Shown here piece after piece: positions 16,664 through 24,999 of a stretch of DNA of 64,000 bases (position 1 is the first letter of the stretch; the number at the start of each line of letters is the position of its first letter). Origin of the DNA: an uncultured Prevotellaceae bacterium. Its GTDB lineage: Bacteria; Bacteroidota; Bacteroidia; Bacteroidales; Bacteroidaceae. The notes below the pieces were generated by a model. It saw only the letters and a list, made by a program, of their open reading frames with translations, searched no databases and was not told where the DNA came from. The stretch spans positions 1 to 64,000 of the forward strand of contig ONFE01000015.1 of the NCBI GenBank assembly GCA_900316985.1. The letters run 5' to 3'. The position numbers were made by a program, and so were the translations under genes.

Positions 16664-16673
16664 CATTCAGATG

Positions 16674-16700
16674 AGGGAAATCTTCGGGTTTCCCTTTTTC
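16674..16700 (+). terminator. Terminator after tRNA-Leu
   Basis: The stem AGGGAAA/TTTCCCT with loop TCTTCGGG is followed by TTTTTC. Confidence 0.75.
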
Positions 16701-16746
16701 TTTAGTTAAGCTTCTTCTACTAATACAAATATAATAATCCAGTGAA

Positions 16747-17196
16747 ATGGAATTTAAAAAAACATTCTTTCTTTTGGCAATCCTGAGCTATGGCTTGGTG
16801 GCTACGGCGCAGACACCGAAACCCGTTGAAGACTTGAACAAGGTGACGGATCTGACATTAGACTCTCTTGACAAAGTGCGGTCGGCACGTATCAAACCGG
16901 GAACGAGCCGTAAGGGCAATAACCCAGTGCTCTTCCTCATCGGAAACAGCACGATGCGCAACGGTACGTTGGGCAATGGAAACAACGGTCAGTGGGGGTG
17001 GGGCTATTTTGCCCAGAACTTCTTCGACCAGAAGCGTATTACTGTGGAGAATCAGGCGTTGGGAGGCACTTCAAGCCGTACGTTCTATCGGAATCTGTGG
17101 CCAGAAATCCGTGAGGCTTTGCAACCAGGTGACTGGGTGATTGTGAGTATCGGACATAATGACAACGGTGCTGGTCAATGTGGAAGTCATCAATAA
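16747..17196 (+). pseudogene. SGNH/CE12 esterase, N-terminal part (frameshifted)
   Basis: This is the 5' part of a secreted esterase broken by a frame change near 17165. It has a signal peptide (MEFKKTFFLLAILSYGLVATAQ). Next come SGNH block I as LIGNSTMRNG (the usual GDS Asp replaced by Asn, nucleophile Ser kept), block II as GGTSSRTFYR, and block III as IGHNDNG. After that the frame yields only AGQCGSHQ and stops. The continuation NVEVINKGDTTYREEM is in the +2 frame. CE12 enzymes remove acetyl groups from rhamnogalacturonan. The break is probably a small deletion, since the spacing between GHNDNG and the YGGYLRRYV helix is also short. It may be a true pseudogene or an assembly error. Confidence 0.7.
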
Positions 17197-18337
17197 AGGT
17201 GATACTACTTATCGCGAGGAAATGATCTATTCGTATGGTGGCTATCTGCGCCGTTATGTAGCTGATATCCGTGCAAAAGGCGCCAATCCCGTGTTGATGT
17301 CATTGACACCCAAGAAATACCGTACGGCCGATGGCTCGAAACTTCGTGGTGATGAGCATAAGTTCGGCCATTGGGCTGAGGAGATTGCCCGTGAATTGGA
17401 CGTGCCGTTCGTGGATCTGAATACCATTTCAACCAACAAATTGGAGAGTTACAGTGTCTGGAAATGCAACTATCATTTCTTTACTGACAATATTCATACG
17501 AGTAAGTTCGGAGCAGAATTGAATGCCCGTTCTGCCGCTGAGGGTATTGCAGCCTGTGAGCATCCGGCGATAGCTCCCCTGAAAGGAATGCTACAGAATG
17601 TGGAATTGCCGGTGGTTCCCGTGGACCGTAAGGCTGGAAAACCAGTCGTCTTCCTCACAGGCGACTCTACCGTGAAGAATACCGATAAGGAGAAAGAAGG
17701 CATGTGGGGCTGGGGCGCTGTAGCCTCCGAGGCTTTCGATACCAAGAAGATTACCGCGGTGAATGCCGCTATGGCAGGACGTTCGCTGCGCACGTTCCTG
17801 AAGGAAGGCCGTTGGGAGAAAGTGTATAATTCATTGCAAAAAGGTGATTATGTACTGATCCAGTTTGGGCACAATGACGTAGGAGCCATTGACTCGTTGA
17901 AGGAACGAGCAGATATCATGGGTACAGCCGATACCTGCCATGTGTATAAGCTGAAGAGTAACGGCAAATATGAGGTGGTTTACAGTTTCGGATGGTATCT
18001 GCGCAAGATGATCGACGATACTCGCGAAAAGGGGGCCACGCCAATACTCCTCGTTAGTCTGACGCCGCGTAATATCTGGAAGAACGGTAAGATAGAGCGC
18101 CGCAACGACACTTATGGTAAATGGTATCGTGAGATTGCCGAGGAAATGGGTGTTGAACTGATTGACGTACATAACATTACGGCCGATAAATACGACAAGA
18201 AGGGTGAGAAGAAAGTGAAAGCCTATTTCAACCATGACCACACCCATTCTTCATTGAAAGGAGCAAAAGAGAATGCACGCAGCATCAGACAGGGACTCAA
18301 GAATATGAGGTCACCGCTCGCCGCGTACGTTAAATAA
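17159..18337 (+). CDS. SGNH/CE12 esterase, remainder with second domain
   Basis: This is the continuation of the preceding fragment in another frame. Its first 100 residues complete domain one (SYGGYLRRYVADIRAKGANPVLMSLTP, then the Asp/His block DNIHTSKFGAELNA). From about residue 165 a second complete SGNH domain follows, with FLTGDSTVKNT (block I), AMAGRSLRTF (block II), FGHNDVG (block III) and the FNHDHTHSS catalytic Asp-His block. A tandem two-domain rhamnogalacturonan acetylesterase (CE12-like) is therefore expected for the intact gene. The annotated ATG at 17159 lies inside the disrupted region and is unlikely to be a natural start. No terminator is obvious before the rplM promoter. Confidence 0.75.
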   Translation: MTTVLVNVEVINKGDTTYREEMIYSYGGYLRRYVADIRAKGANPVLMSLTPKKYRTADGSKLRGDEHKFGHWAEEIARELDVPFVDLNTISTNKLESYSVWKCNYHFFTDNIHTSKFGAELNARSAAEGIAACEHPAIAPLKGMLQNVELPVVPVDRKAGKPVVFLTGDSTVKNTDKEKEGMWGWGAVASEAFDTKKITAVNAAMAGRSLRTFLKEGRWEKVYNSLQKGDYVLIQFGHNDVGAIDSLKERADIMGTADTCHVYKLKSNGKYEVVYSFGWYLRKMIDDTREKGATPILLVSLTPRNIWKNGKIERRNDTYGKWYREIAEEMGVELIDVHNITADKYDKKGEKKVKAYFNHDHTHSSLKGAKENARSIRQGLKNMRSPLAAYVK

Positions 18338-18392
18338 ATATAAAAGTTTGTGGCTGCAAAAGAACGCTGAATGTTTTTCGAAGAAAAAGGCG

Positions 18393-18400
18393 TACCTTTG
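18393..18400 (+). promoter_or_regulatory. -7 element for rplM-rpsI
   Basis: TACCTTTG matches the consensus. It sets a transcript start near 18406 and leaves a leader of about 235 bases before rplM. Confidence 0.6.
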
Positions 18401-18641
18401 CAGCCGCAAATTCTACGAGGGCCATAGAACCCTCCAGGGCGGAGTGTAAATAGCAGCCACCAAAAGGCTACGGGTAGGCGAGCTTGCTCGGGAATGAGGT
18501 CGTTGCGGTTTGTGAATCTCCCGCTCACTGGCAGACGGAGAGTCTGCTCGTTTCCAGGTACGTGAAGCCAGGCGCTTTCCCGGAGGGCGACATTTCCGGA
18601 TAGTATTAATAAAACGTTTTACAAAGTAACATTTAATTTTT
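18401..18641 (+). promoter_or_regulatory. Structured 5' leader of rplM (candidate ribosomal-protein leader)
   Basis: The leader is long, GC-rich and not coding. Predicted hairpins are GAGGG/CCCTC (18417-18434), AGCC/GGCT (18455-18469), CGAGC/GCTCG (18479-18490) and GCAGAC/GTCTGC (18531-18547). Ribosomal protein operons are often autoregulated through such leaders, and binding of L13 here is inferred. The third hairpin belongs to a 27-bp sequence that recurs inside the acyltransferase gene at 4386. Confidence 0.5.
18470..18496. repeat. Repeat shared with acyltransferase gene
   Basis: ACGGGTAGGCGAGC followed by TTGCTCGGGAATG. It is almost identical to 4386-4413 on the same strand. Confidence 0.75.
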
Positions 18642-19103
18642 ATGGACACTTTAAGTTACAAGACTATTTCCGTAAACAAGGAAACAGCGCAGAAAGAGTG
18701 GGTCGTTATCGATGCCACTGATCAGGTCGTTGGTCGTCTCTGCTCAAAGGTTGCCAAACTGATCCGCGGTAAGTACAAGCCCAGCTTTACTCCTCACGTG
18801 GACTGTGGTGACAATGTGATTATTATCAATGCTGCCAAAGTGGTTTTCACCGGCAAGAAGGAAACTGACAAACTTTACACCCGCTACACAGGCTATCCCG
18901 GTGGTCAGCGCTTCAACACTCCCGAACAACTTCGCAAACGCCCCAATGGTGTTGACAAGATGATTCGTCACGCTGTGAAGGGTATGCTTCCCAAGGGCCG
19001 TCTGGGTCGTCGTCTTATTGACAACCTCTATGTGTTCGAGGGTACCGAGCACAATATGCAGGCTCAGAAGCCAAAGGCAATAGATATTAACCAGTATAAA
19101 TAA
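18642..19103 (+). CDS. rplM: 50S ribosomal protein L13
   Basis: This large-subunit protein of 153 residues has the conserved core WVVIDATDQVVGRLCSKVAK and the C-terminal half HAVKGMLPKGRLGRRLIDNL. The family-typical order rplM-rpsI follows, with 13 bases between the genes. An A/T-rich sequence precedes the ATG rather than a Shine-Dalgarno, as usual in Bacteroidetes. Expression is driven by the TACCTTTG promoter at 18393 through a long structured leader. Confidence 0.97.
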   Translation: MDTLSYKTISVNKETAQKEWVVIDATDQVVGRLCSKVAKLIRGKYKPSFTPHVDCGDNVIIINAAKVVFTGKKETDKLYTRYTGYPGGQRFNTPEQLRKRPNGVDKMIRHAVKGMLPKGRLGRRLIDNLYVFEGTEHNMQAQKPKAIDINQYK

Positions 19104-19116
19104 AAAGGTATAGAAG

Positions 19117-19503
19117 ATGGAAGTAATTAATGCAATTGGTCGCCGCAAGAGCAGTGTAGCCCGTATCTACATGACAGAAGGCACCGGTAAGATCACTATC
19201 AACAAGAAGGATCTCACAGAATATTTCCCCTCTGCTATCCTGCAGTACGTGGTTAAGCAGCCACTGAACTTGCTCGAGGTGGCAGAAAAGTATGACATCA
19301 AGGTTAACCTCGACGGTGGTGGTTTCACTGGTCAGAGTCAGGCTTTGCGCCTTGCTATTGCCCGCGCCCTCGTAAAGGTGAATGCTGAAGACAAGAAAGC
19401 TCTGAAGAGCCAAGGTTTCCTCACTCGCGACAGCCGTGCTGTTGAGCGTAAGAAGCCAGGTCAGCCCAAGGCTCGTCGTCGCTTCCAGTTCAGTAAGCGT
19501 TAA
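19117..19503 (+). CDS. rpsI: 30S ribosomal protein S9
   Basis: This 128-residue small-subunit protein starts MEVINAIGRRKSSVARIYM. It has the GGGFTGQSQALRLAIARAL segment and the basic C-terminal tail ending RRFQFSKR that reaches the P-site tRNA. It is co-transcribed with rplM. Downstream lies a 160-base gap with a CTAGGAGT word repeat and a hairpin before rpsB. Confidence 0.97.
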   Translation: MEVINAIGRRKSSVARIYMTEGTGKITINKKDLTEYFPSAILQYVVKQPLNLLEVAEKYDIKVNLDGGGFTGQSQALRLAIARALVKVNAEDKKALKSQGFLTRDSRAVERKKPGQPKARRRFQFSKR

Positions 19504-19510
19504 TATTTTT

Positions 19511-19552
19511 CTAGAGATTCTAGGAGTTCCTAGGAGTCCTAGGATATCTAGG
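19511..19552. repeat. CTAGGAGT word repeat between rpsI and rpsB
   Basis: Four or five imperfect copies of TTCTAGGAGT and TCCTAGGAGT words. They may also form a weak hairpin, as TCCTAGGA is palindromic. Confidence 0.7.
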
Positions 19553-19572
19553 GAAATCGTTTAGCATCTAAA

Positions 19573-19604
19573 CCGAGGGGACCCGCTTGGCGGCTACCCC
19601 CCGG
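19573..19604 (+). promoter_or_regulatory. Nested hairpin upstream of rpsB (candidate leader)
   Basis: CCGAGGGG (19573-19580) pairs with CCCCCCGG (19597-19604) with one mismatch. It encloses a perfect CCGC/GCGG hairpin with loop TTG. It lies about 60 bases before the rpsB ATG and lacks a U-run, so it is more likely a regulatory or protein-binding structure than a terminator. Confidence 0.5.
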
Positions 19605-19665
19605 CTGATTCTAACAATCCAAAGAATTAAAAAGAAAGTAAACAATTTAAATCATTTAAAAGAAA

Positions 19666-20465
19666 ATGGCAAGAACAAATTTTGACCAACTCCTTGAGGC
19701 TGGATGCCACTTCGGTCACCTCAAGCGTAAATGGAACCCCGCTATGGCTCCCTATATCTTCATGGAGCGCAATGGCATTCATATCATCGACCTTCACAAG
19801 ACTGTCGCCAAGATTGACGAGGCTGCAGAGGCACTGAAGCAGATCGCTAAGAGCGGCAAGAAGGTGCTCTTCGTGGCTACCAAGAAGCAGGCTAAGGATA
19901 TCATTGCAGAGAAGGCTACTTCAGTGAATATGCCTTACGTGATTGAGCGTTGGCCCGGTGGTATGTTGACTAACTTCCCCACCATCCGCAAGGCTGTGAA
20001 GAAGATGGCTACTATCGACAAATTGATGAGCGATGGTACTTATGGTAATCTCTCAAAGCGTGAGATCCTGCAGATTAGCCGTCAGCGCGCCAAGTTGGAG
20101 AAGAACCTCGGTTCTATAGCTGACCTGACTCGTCTGCCTTCTGCCCTGTTTGTGGTTGACGTGATGAAGGAGCACATTGCAGTTAGCGAGGCTAACCGCT
20201 TGGGTATCCCCGTGTTCGCTATCGTTGATACTAACAGCGATCCTAAGAACATTGACTTCATGATTCCTGCTAACGATGACGCGGTCTGGAAGAGCGCAAG
20301 GCCGAGAAGGCTGACGAGAAAGCTGCCAAGGAGCAGAGCGAAGAGGCTGCTGATGCTAAGCCCCGTCGTGCTGCACGCAAGGCAAAGGAAGAGGCTCCTG
20401 CTGCTGAAGAGGCTCCCGTAGAGGAGGCTCCCGCTGCTGAAGAGGAAGCTCCTGCCGCTGAGTAA
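19666..20465 (+). CDS. rpsB: 30S ribosomal protein S2 (frameshifted near C-terminus)
   Basis: S2 is intact for 206 residues ([20 protein letters not shown] through [14 protein letters not shown]). At about 20282 the frame then breaks. Read straight on, it yields a very basic tail ending at 20421. Read in the next frame it yields [20 protein letters not shown] and an Ala/Glu/Pro-rich tail ending at TAA 20463-20465, which is the normal Bacteroidetes S2 ending. The S2 helix that should lie between NDDA and GLEER (about 20 residues) is missing, so the break looks like a deletion of length 3n+1 rather than a single-base slip. Because rpsB is essential, an assembly error is the first explanation. 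tsf follows in the usual order. Confidence 0.85.
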
Positions 20466-20514
20466 ACTCGTAGTAACGTAATTCCGTAATAACGAAAAAT
20501 TAAAGAATAAAACA

Positions 20515-21513
20515 ATGGCAATTTCAATTGACGATATCAAGAAGCTTCGCGCTATGACCGGCGCAGGTCTGGCTGACGTAAAAAAGGCTCTGACCGAGGC
20601 TGAGGGCGACTTCGACAAGGCTAAGGAACTGCTCCGTGAGCGTGGACTGGCCATTGCTGCAAAGCGCAGCGACCGTGAGACTTCTAACGGTTGTGTTCTG
20701 GTGAAGAAAGAGGGCAATTTTGCCGCTATGATCGCCTTGAAGTGTGAAACTGACTTCGTGGCTAATGGTGCTGACTTCATCGCACTGACTCAGAGCATCC
20801 TCGATGCAGCTATCGCTGCCAAGGCTAAGAACCTCGAAGAGGTGAAGGAACTCACACTGGCCGACGGTCAGAAGGTGCAGGACGCTGTGACTCAGCGCTC
20901 TGGTATCACTGGTGAGAAGATGGAACTCGATGGTTACCTGACTCTCGAAGGTGAGAACATTGAGGTGTACAACCATATGAAGAAGAACACCCTCTGCACA
21001 ATGGTTCAGACCAACAAGCTGGCTGAGGACGCTGGTCACAAGGTGGCTATGCAGGTTGCAGCCATGAAGCCCGTAGCTCTCGATGCTGCTTCTATGCCTC
21101 AGAGCATCCTCGACGAGGAGTACAAGGTGGCTGTTGAGAAGACCAAGGAAGAGCAGGTGAGCAAGGCTGTTGATAACGCCCTGAAGAAGGCCGGTATCAA
21201 TCCTGCCCACGTAGATAGCGAAGATCACATGGAGAGCAACATGGCCAAAGGCTGGATCACAGCTGAGGACGTGGCTAAGGCCAAGGAGATCATCGCTACC
21301 GTTTCTGCTGAAAAGGCTGCCAGCCTTCCCGCTCAGATGATTGAGAACATTGCTAAGGGACGTGTTGCTAAGTTCTTGAAGGAGAACTGTCTGGTTGACC
21401 AGGAGTTCCAGTTCGGCGACGGCGACAAGGCTACTGTAGCTCAGTGGCTTGCAGCTCAGGACAAGGAACTGAAGGTTGTTGCCTTCCAGCGCTTTACCCT
21501 CGTGGCTGACTAA
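20515..21513 (+). CDS. tsf: Elongation factor Ts
   Basis: EF-Ts is the guanine-nucleotide exchange factor for EF-Tu. It starts MAISIDDIKKLRAMTGAGLADVKKAL (N-terminal UBA-like domain) and has the LKCETDFVANGADF core motif. It is 332 residues long, matching the extended Bacteroidetes form. It follows rpsB by about 50 bases, the conserved bacterial order, and is closed by a strong terminator at 21555-21590. Confidence 0.97.
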   Translation: MAISIDDIKKLRAMTGAGLADVKKALTEAEGDFDKAKELLRERGLAIAAKRSDRETSNGCVLVKKEGNFAAMIALKCETDFVANGADFIALTQSILDAAIAAKAKNLEEVKELTLADGQKVQDAVTQRSGITGEKMELDGYLTLEGENIEVYNHMKKNTLCTMVQTNKLAEDAGHKVAMQVAAMKPVALDAASMPQSILDEEYKVAVEKTKEEQVSKAVDNALKKAGINPAHVDSEDHMESNMAKGWITAEDVAKAKEIIATVSAEKAASLPAQMIENIAKGRVAKFLKENCLVDQEFQFGDGDKATVAQWLAAQDKELKVVAFQRFTLVAD

Positions 21514-21554
21514 TTATTCTTTTTCCGAATATCGGGAGAGAAACAACATTATAA

Positions 21555-21590
21555 AATCTCGGATTGTCATGTGCAATCCGAGATTTTTTT
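21555..21590 (+). terminator. Terminator after tsf
   Basis: A 12-bp stem, AATCTCGGATTG with CAATCCGAGATT, is followed by TTTTTT. Confidence 0.88.
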
Positions 21591-21592
21591 GT

Positions 21593-24067
21593 TTACGATA
21601 TCTCCATCAGGGTGCGCAATGCCTGAATGCCTTGGTGGTTGATGTCGAGCGCCTGCACCTCGCTGAGGTATTGCTCAGCCTTCTGGCGGTTGCCAAGTCC
21701 GAAATAGCCTAAGGCCAGCATATACTTGCAATGTATTTCGTTTTTGCGGTCGAGCGAGTCTTCCCAGATGAGCAGGTCGGGCAGCGAAACGGCGAAGTAG
21801 TCCATCACCTGATGCTCAAACACATGCTGCTTGCCGTAGTTTACAAGGCGGTAGAAGCGTCCGTTGGCCTCGTCCTGGCGGCCCAGCCGCCGTAGTGCCA
21901 GTCCCTGGTAGAAAATCTTGTCAGGCTTGGCATCGTTATAGTACATGGCGGCAGCCGGCTCCTGCGGTCCCTTCGTGGCTTCTTCCCAGCATTCGCGGGC
22001 TTTCTCCGCTTGCCCGAGTGCTTCGTAGGCAATGCCGAGGAAATAGTAGAAATCGTTCTCCTGGGCGCCGTAGAGTTTTCCTTCGCCAAGGTGGTGGGGA
22101 TATTCCAGACATTCGCCGAGCAGCCGGGCGGCCCTTTCATATTCTTTTTGCGTCAGCGCCTGTTTTGCAAGCTCCACCCTTGCCGTCTGATATTGTGCCG
22201 GCACCTTGCCTTCGCCGCCTTCCCACGGATGGAACAGGTGGCCGTCTATTTTCTGCATGGCTTCCTCGTAGTGCCCTAGCTGGTTGAGCAGCGTGATTTC
22301 TTCGAGCACTAGGTCGTCGCGTTGCCGTATCAGTTCCGGATACTTTTGCAGATGGTCCAGGCGCAGCTGGTGCGGCTTCTGCATGCGCCGATACAGCTGG
22401 TCGAGTTCCATCAGCATGCGGGCGTCGGTGGTGTCCAGCTCAAAGGCTTTCTCCATGTATTGCAGGGCTTCCTGCTGACGGTCCTGCTTGTTGAAGCGGG
22501 CCAGAGCAAGGTTGCGCCAAACGGTGGGGAACAGGGGATTGAGCCGTGCGGCCATTTCCCAGTTCTCGATGGCGAGGTCGTATTGCCGCTTGTCGTAGTA
22601 CAGGCATCCCAGATAGTAGGGCGCACGGGCCCCGTCGGGGTTCATGGTCTTGGCCAGGCTCAGCGCCACCACATCCTCCAGCCGGTTGGGGAAGCAGTAG
22701 TCGGTAGTCACCTTCTCGGCCTGCTCGAAGGCGGCATTGGCTTCCACGGGGTCGCCCTGGCTGAGCTGTGCCCATCCCATATAATAATAAGTGAGGGGAT
22801 GCTGCTGCACGTCGTTGCCCAGCTGCAGCACGCCGATGCACTCCTGCCACAGTCCGGCCTGTGCATAGTCGAGTGCCAGCTCGTGGTAGTTATAAATGTT
22901 GCCGTGCATCAGTTTTTTAAGATGCTCCAGCGGTTGGTCGCTCTTGCTGAGCAGGTGCTCCTCGAACATACAGCCGTAGTTGAAACGGTCCACCCGATAG
23001 CTCTCCTGAATCCATGCCAGCGCCTCCTCCTTCTTGTCGAGCAGTCTGAGCAGGGCGGCTTTCAGCGCCCGCGCCTTATGGTTGCGGGCATTGCTGATGA
23101 GCGCGCGCTCCGTCTCGTCCATTGCCTCTTCATAGCGTCCCTGTGCGGTGCTGATGCAGGCAGCCTCGAAGTAGCCGGCATCGGCCCATGCCTTGTTCCA
23201 TGTCGCTTTCCAGAACAGCTCGTAGGCCTCCTGCTGCCGATGCTGGTATTTCAGGCAGAGGGCGAGGTTGAAGATAGGCTCTCCCTCGTAGGGGTTCGGG
23301 TTGCGCTTCTGCCATATCTTTACGGCACGGCGCAGATACTCTTCTGCCTTCTGGAACCGTCCGCGGCGCAGATACCACAGTCCGGCCTGGTTCAGACAGC
23401 GCACGTCGTTGGGGTCGCGGCGCAGCGCCTCCTTGTAGTAGTCCAGTGCCGACCATGTAGCGTGGCGGTATTGCTCCAGGTGCAGTCCCGTCAGGTACAA
23501 TTGGTCGTTGGTCTTGGTGTCCACAGGCGACAGCGCAGCTTCGGCGGCATCGGGAATCGGACGAATCTCGTCGGGCTCGGCCTCCCAGTCGGGCTCGGCC
23601 TCCCAGGTCAGCAGAGGCATTCCCTTCGGGCGCTTAGACTGTGCCTTGCAGATGGCAAACGTGAGTTCCGAAAGCTTTGCCTCTTTCACGTCGATGCTTT
23701 CCGTCAGCACTTCCTCGGGACTCATGGTCAGCGTCTTTTCGTAATACGCTTCGTCCTTCAGTTTGTTGCGCAGCACCAGCTTCACGTCCTGCCTGCTGGT
23801 GGCCATCACTTTCAGCGTCACCTTGCCGTTGCCGGCGTCCTCGATGTTGAATATGAAGTCGCGGCTGGCCTGCTTCACGATGCCTATTTCGCGATAGGGC
23901 ATGAAATACTGCACAAACTGCTTCTCTTCGTAAGGCATCAGCCAAGTGAAGTCGGGTTGGTTTTCGGTATATACCCCCGCCATCAGTTCAATATAGGGTC
24001 GGAAACCCGGGCGGTTTTTCCATTCTCCATTGCTTTTCCCTTCGGCCAGCGACCGTTGGTTCTCCAT
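21593..24067 (-). CDS. DUF5107/TPR protein, C-terminal part (frameshifted gene)
   Basis: The first part ends the DUF5107 beta-sandwich (PYIELMAGVYTENQPDFTWLMPYEEKQF near residue 25). Many tetratricopeptide repeats follow from about residue 190 to the end (for example PNDVRCLNQAGLWYLRRGRFQKAEEYLRRA). Upstream of the ATG, the same frame continues as NGDFGRAWDRNLTDE, which is DUF5107 sequence, so the ATG at 24067 is probably not a natural start and the preceding fragment belongs to the same protein. Residues 1-24 look like an insertion relative to the family. DUF5107/TPR proteins are common next to carbohydrate genes in Bacteroidetes. The catalytic role is unknown. The MFS sugar porter follows upstream in the same direction. 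Confidence 0.75.
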   Translation of the reverse strand: MENQRSLAEGKSNGEWKNRPGFRPYIELMAGVYTENQPDFTWLMPYEEKQFVQYFMPYREIGIVKQASRDFIFNIEDAGNGKVTLKVMATSRQDVKLVLRNKLKDEAYYEKTLTMSPEEVLTESIDVKEAKLSELTFAICKAQSKRPKGMPLLTWEAEPDWEAEPDEIRPIPDAAEAALSPVDTKTNDQLYLTGLHLEQYRHATWSALDYYKEALRRDPNDVRCLNQAGLWYLRRGRFQKAEEYLRRAVKIWQKRNPNPYEGEPIFNLALCLKYQHRQQEAYELFWKATWNKAWADAGYFEAACISTAQGRYEEAMDETERALISNARNHKARALKAALLRLLDKKEEALAWIQESYRVDRFNYGCMFEEHLLSKSDQPLEHLKKLMHGNIYNYHELALDYAQAGLWQECIGVLQLGNDVQQHPLTYYYMGWAQLSQGDPVEANAAFEQAEKVTTDYCFPNRLEDVVALSLAKTMNPDGARAPYYLGCLYYDKRQYDLAIENWEMAARLNPLFPTVWRNLALARFNKQDRQQEALQYMEKAFELDTTDARMLMELDQLYRRMQKPHQLRLDHLQKYPELIRQRDDLVLEEITLLNQLGHYEEAMQKIDGHLFHPWEGGEGKVPAQYQTARVELAKQALTQKEYERAARLLGECLEYPHHLGEGKLYGAQENDFYYFLGIAYEALGQAEKARECWEEATKGPQEPAAAMYYNDAKPDKIFYQGLALRRLGRQDEANGRFYRLVNYGKQHVFEHQVMDYFAVSLPDLLIWEDSLDRKNEIHCKYMLALGYFGLGNRQKAEQYLSEVQALDINHQGIQALRTLMEIS

Positions 24068-24966
24068 TACCTCATCAGTAAGATTCCTGTCCCATGCCCG
24101 TCCGAAGTCGCCGTTGCCCCGGGCGAGAAATGGTGGCTGGCCACATGCAGCATTCCCGCTTGGGTGTCGTTCTCGTAGCCGCCTTCGAAGTTGTATTTCG
24201 AGTTCACGGCCATATAGGAGGTGGGCACTTTTATGTTGCGGTAGTTCGAGATGTCCACGCCGGCCGAGTAGTCCATCTTGTAGTAGGTGCCGGTGGCAAT
24301 GGGGAAACTCGACACCGCCCGCTTGCCATGGTCGAATACGGCATTCACGTCGGGAGGGAATACCGACTGGTATTCGTCGTTCACCTCAACGGCAGGATTG
24401 GCCCACCACAGGAAGGTCTGCGGCAATGGCGTGCGGTTGCTCACGCGTCCCTGAATCTCAAGATAGGCGCACCCCGGCCGCAATGTGAAGCCCGCCATGC
24501 CCTTCTGGTGGAACATTCGCTCCATCTCGTTTATCCATACGGTCACCGAGCCGTCCTCGTTTTCCACAATGTCGCAGTCGGTGGGCAGGTATGTCGACGG
24601 GCGGTGGTGCTGCGGCCAGTTAAACTCTATGCCGCCCGAAATCCACGGTCCCGTCAGTCCCACCAGCGCCGGCTTGATGACATGGTTGTAATACACGAAG
24701 TGGCGCTTCCGTATTTTGTCGTAGGCCATCTGTATTCGTCCGCCGAGCTCTGGCAGCACCATCACCTTTATATATTCGTTCTCCAGGAACACGGCCATCC
24801 ATTCCTTGTCCGTATTCTCGTCGCTTATCGACTCTATCACCGGATAGGGATATACCACGCCCGACGAACCCTGATACACTCTCTTCTCCAGAAAGATGGG
24901 GTTCTTCTCCGGTTGTCCGATCTCATACGTCGGAATTGTCACGATTTCTCTCCAAGCCTTTACCAT
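24067..24966 (-). CDS. DUF5107 domain, N-terminal part (frameshifted gene)
   Basis: This is an aldose-epimerase-like beta-sandwich fragment (DUF5107). It contains VMVLPELGGRIQMAYDK, WISGGIEFNWPQHHRPSTYLP and FLWWANPAVEVNDEYQSVFPPD. The frame ends in ATATSDGHGTGILLMR. The neighbouring frame at the same place reads GNGDFGRAWDRN, which homologues have a few residues after the HHFSPG motif. The residues usually between them (a KKQWTW-like stretch) are absent. The break lies near 24118 and is best explained by a deletion of about 19 bases. The stop overlaps the next ATG as TAATG, which by itself could suggest coupling, but the family is a single polypeptide. No signal peptide is seen. Confidence 0.7.
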   Translation of the reverse strand: MVKAWREIVTIPTYEIGQPEKNPIFLEKRVYQGSSGVVYPYPVIESISDENTDKEWMAVFLENEYIKVMVLPELGGRIQMAYDKIRKRHFVYYNHVIKPALVGLTGPWISGGIEFNWPQHHRPSTYLPTDCDIVENEDGSVTVWINEMERMFHQKGMAGFTLRPGCAYLEIQGRVSNRTPLPQTFLWWANPAVEVNDEYQSVFPPDVNAVFDHGKRAVSSFPIATGTYYKMDYSAGVDISNYRNIKVPTSYMAVNSKYNFEGGYENDTQAGMLHVASHHFSPGATATSDGHGTGILLMR

Positions 24967-24999
24967 TTTTTTAGTTTATGAGTTTAGGAGTTTATTAGT

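Noticed and set aside
23508-23744. Ser/Ala-rich 78-codon frame on the plus strand
   Set aside because: Antisense to the TPR region, with no independent support.
22322-24178. 618-codon plus-strand open frame
   Set aside because: It is antisense to the DUF5107/TPR gene, whose TPR pattern and family motifs are clear. The frame is open because of the high GC3.
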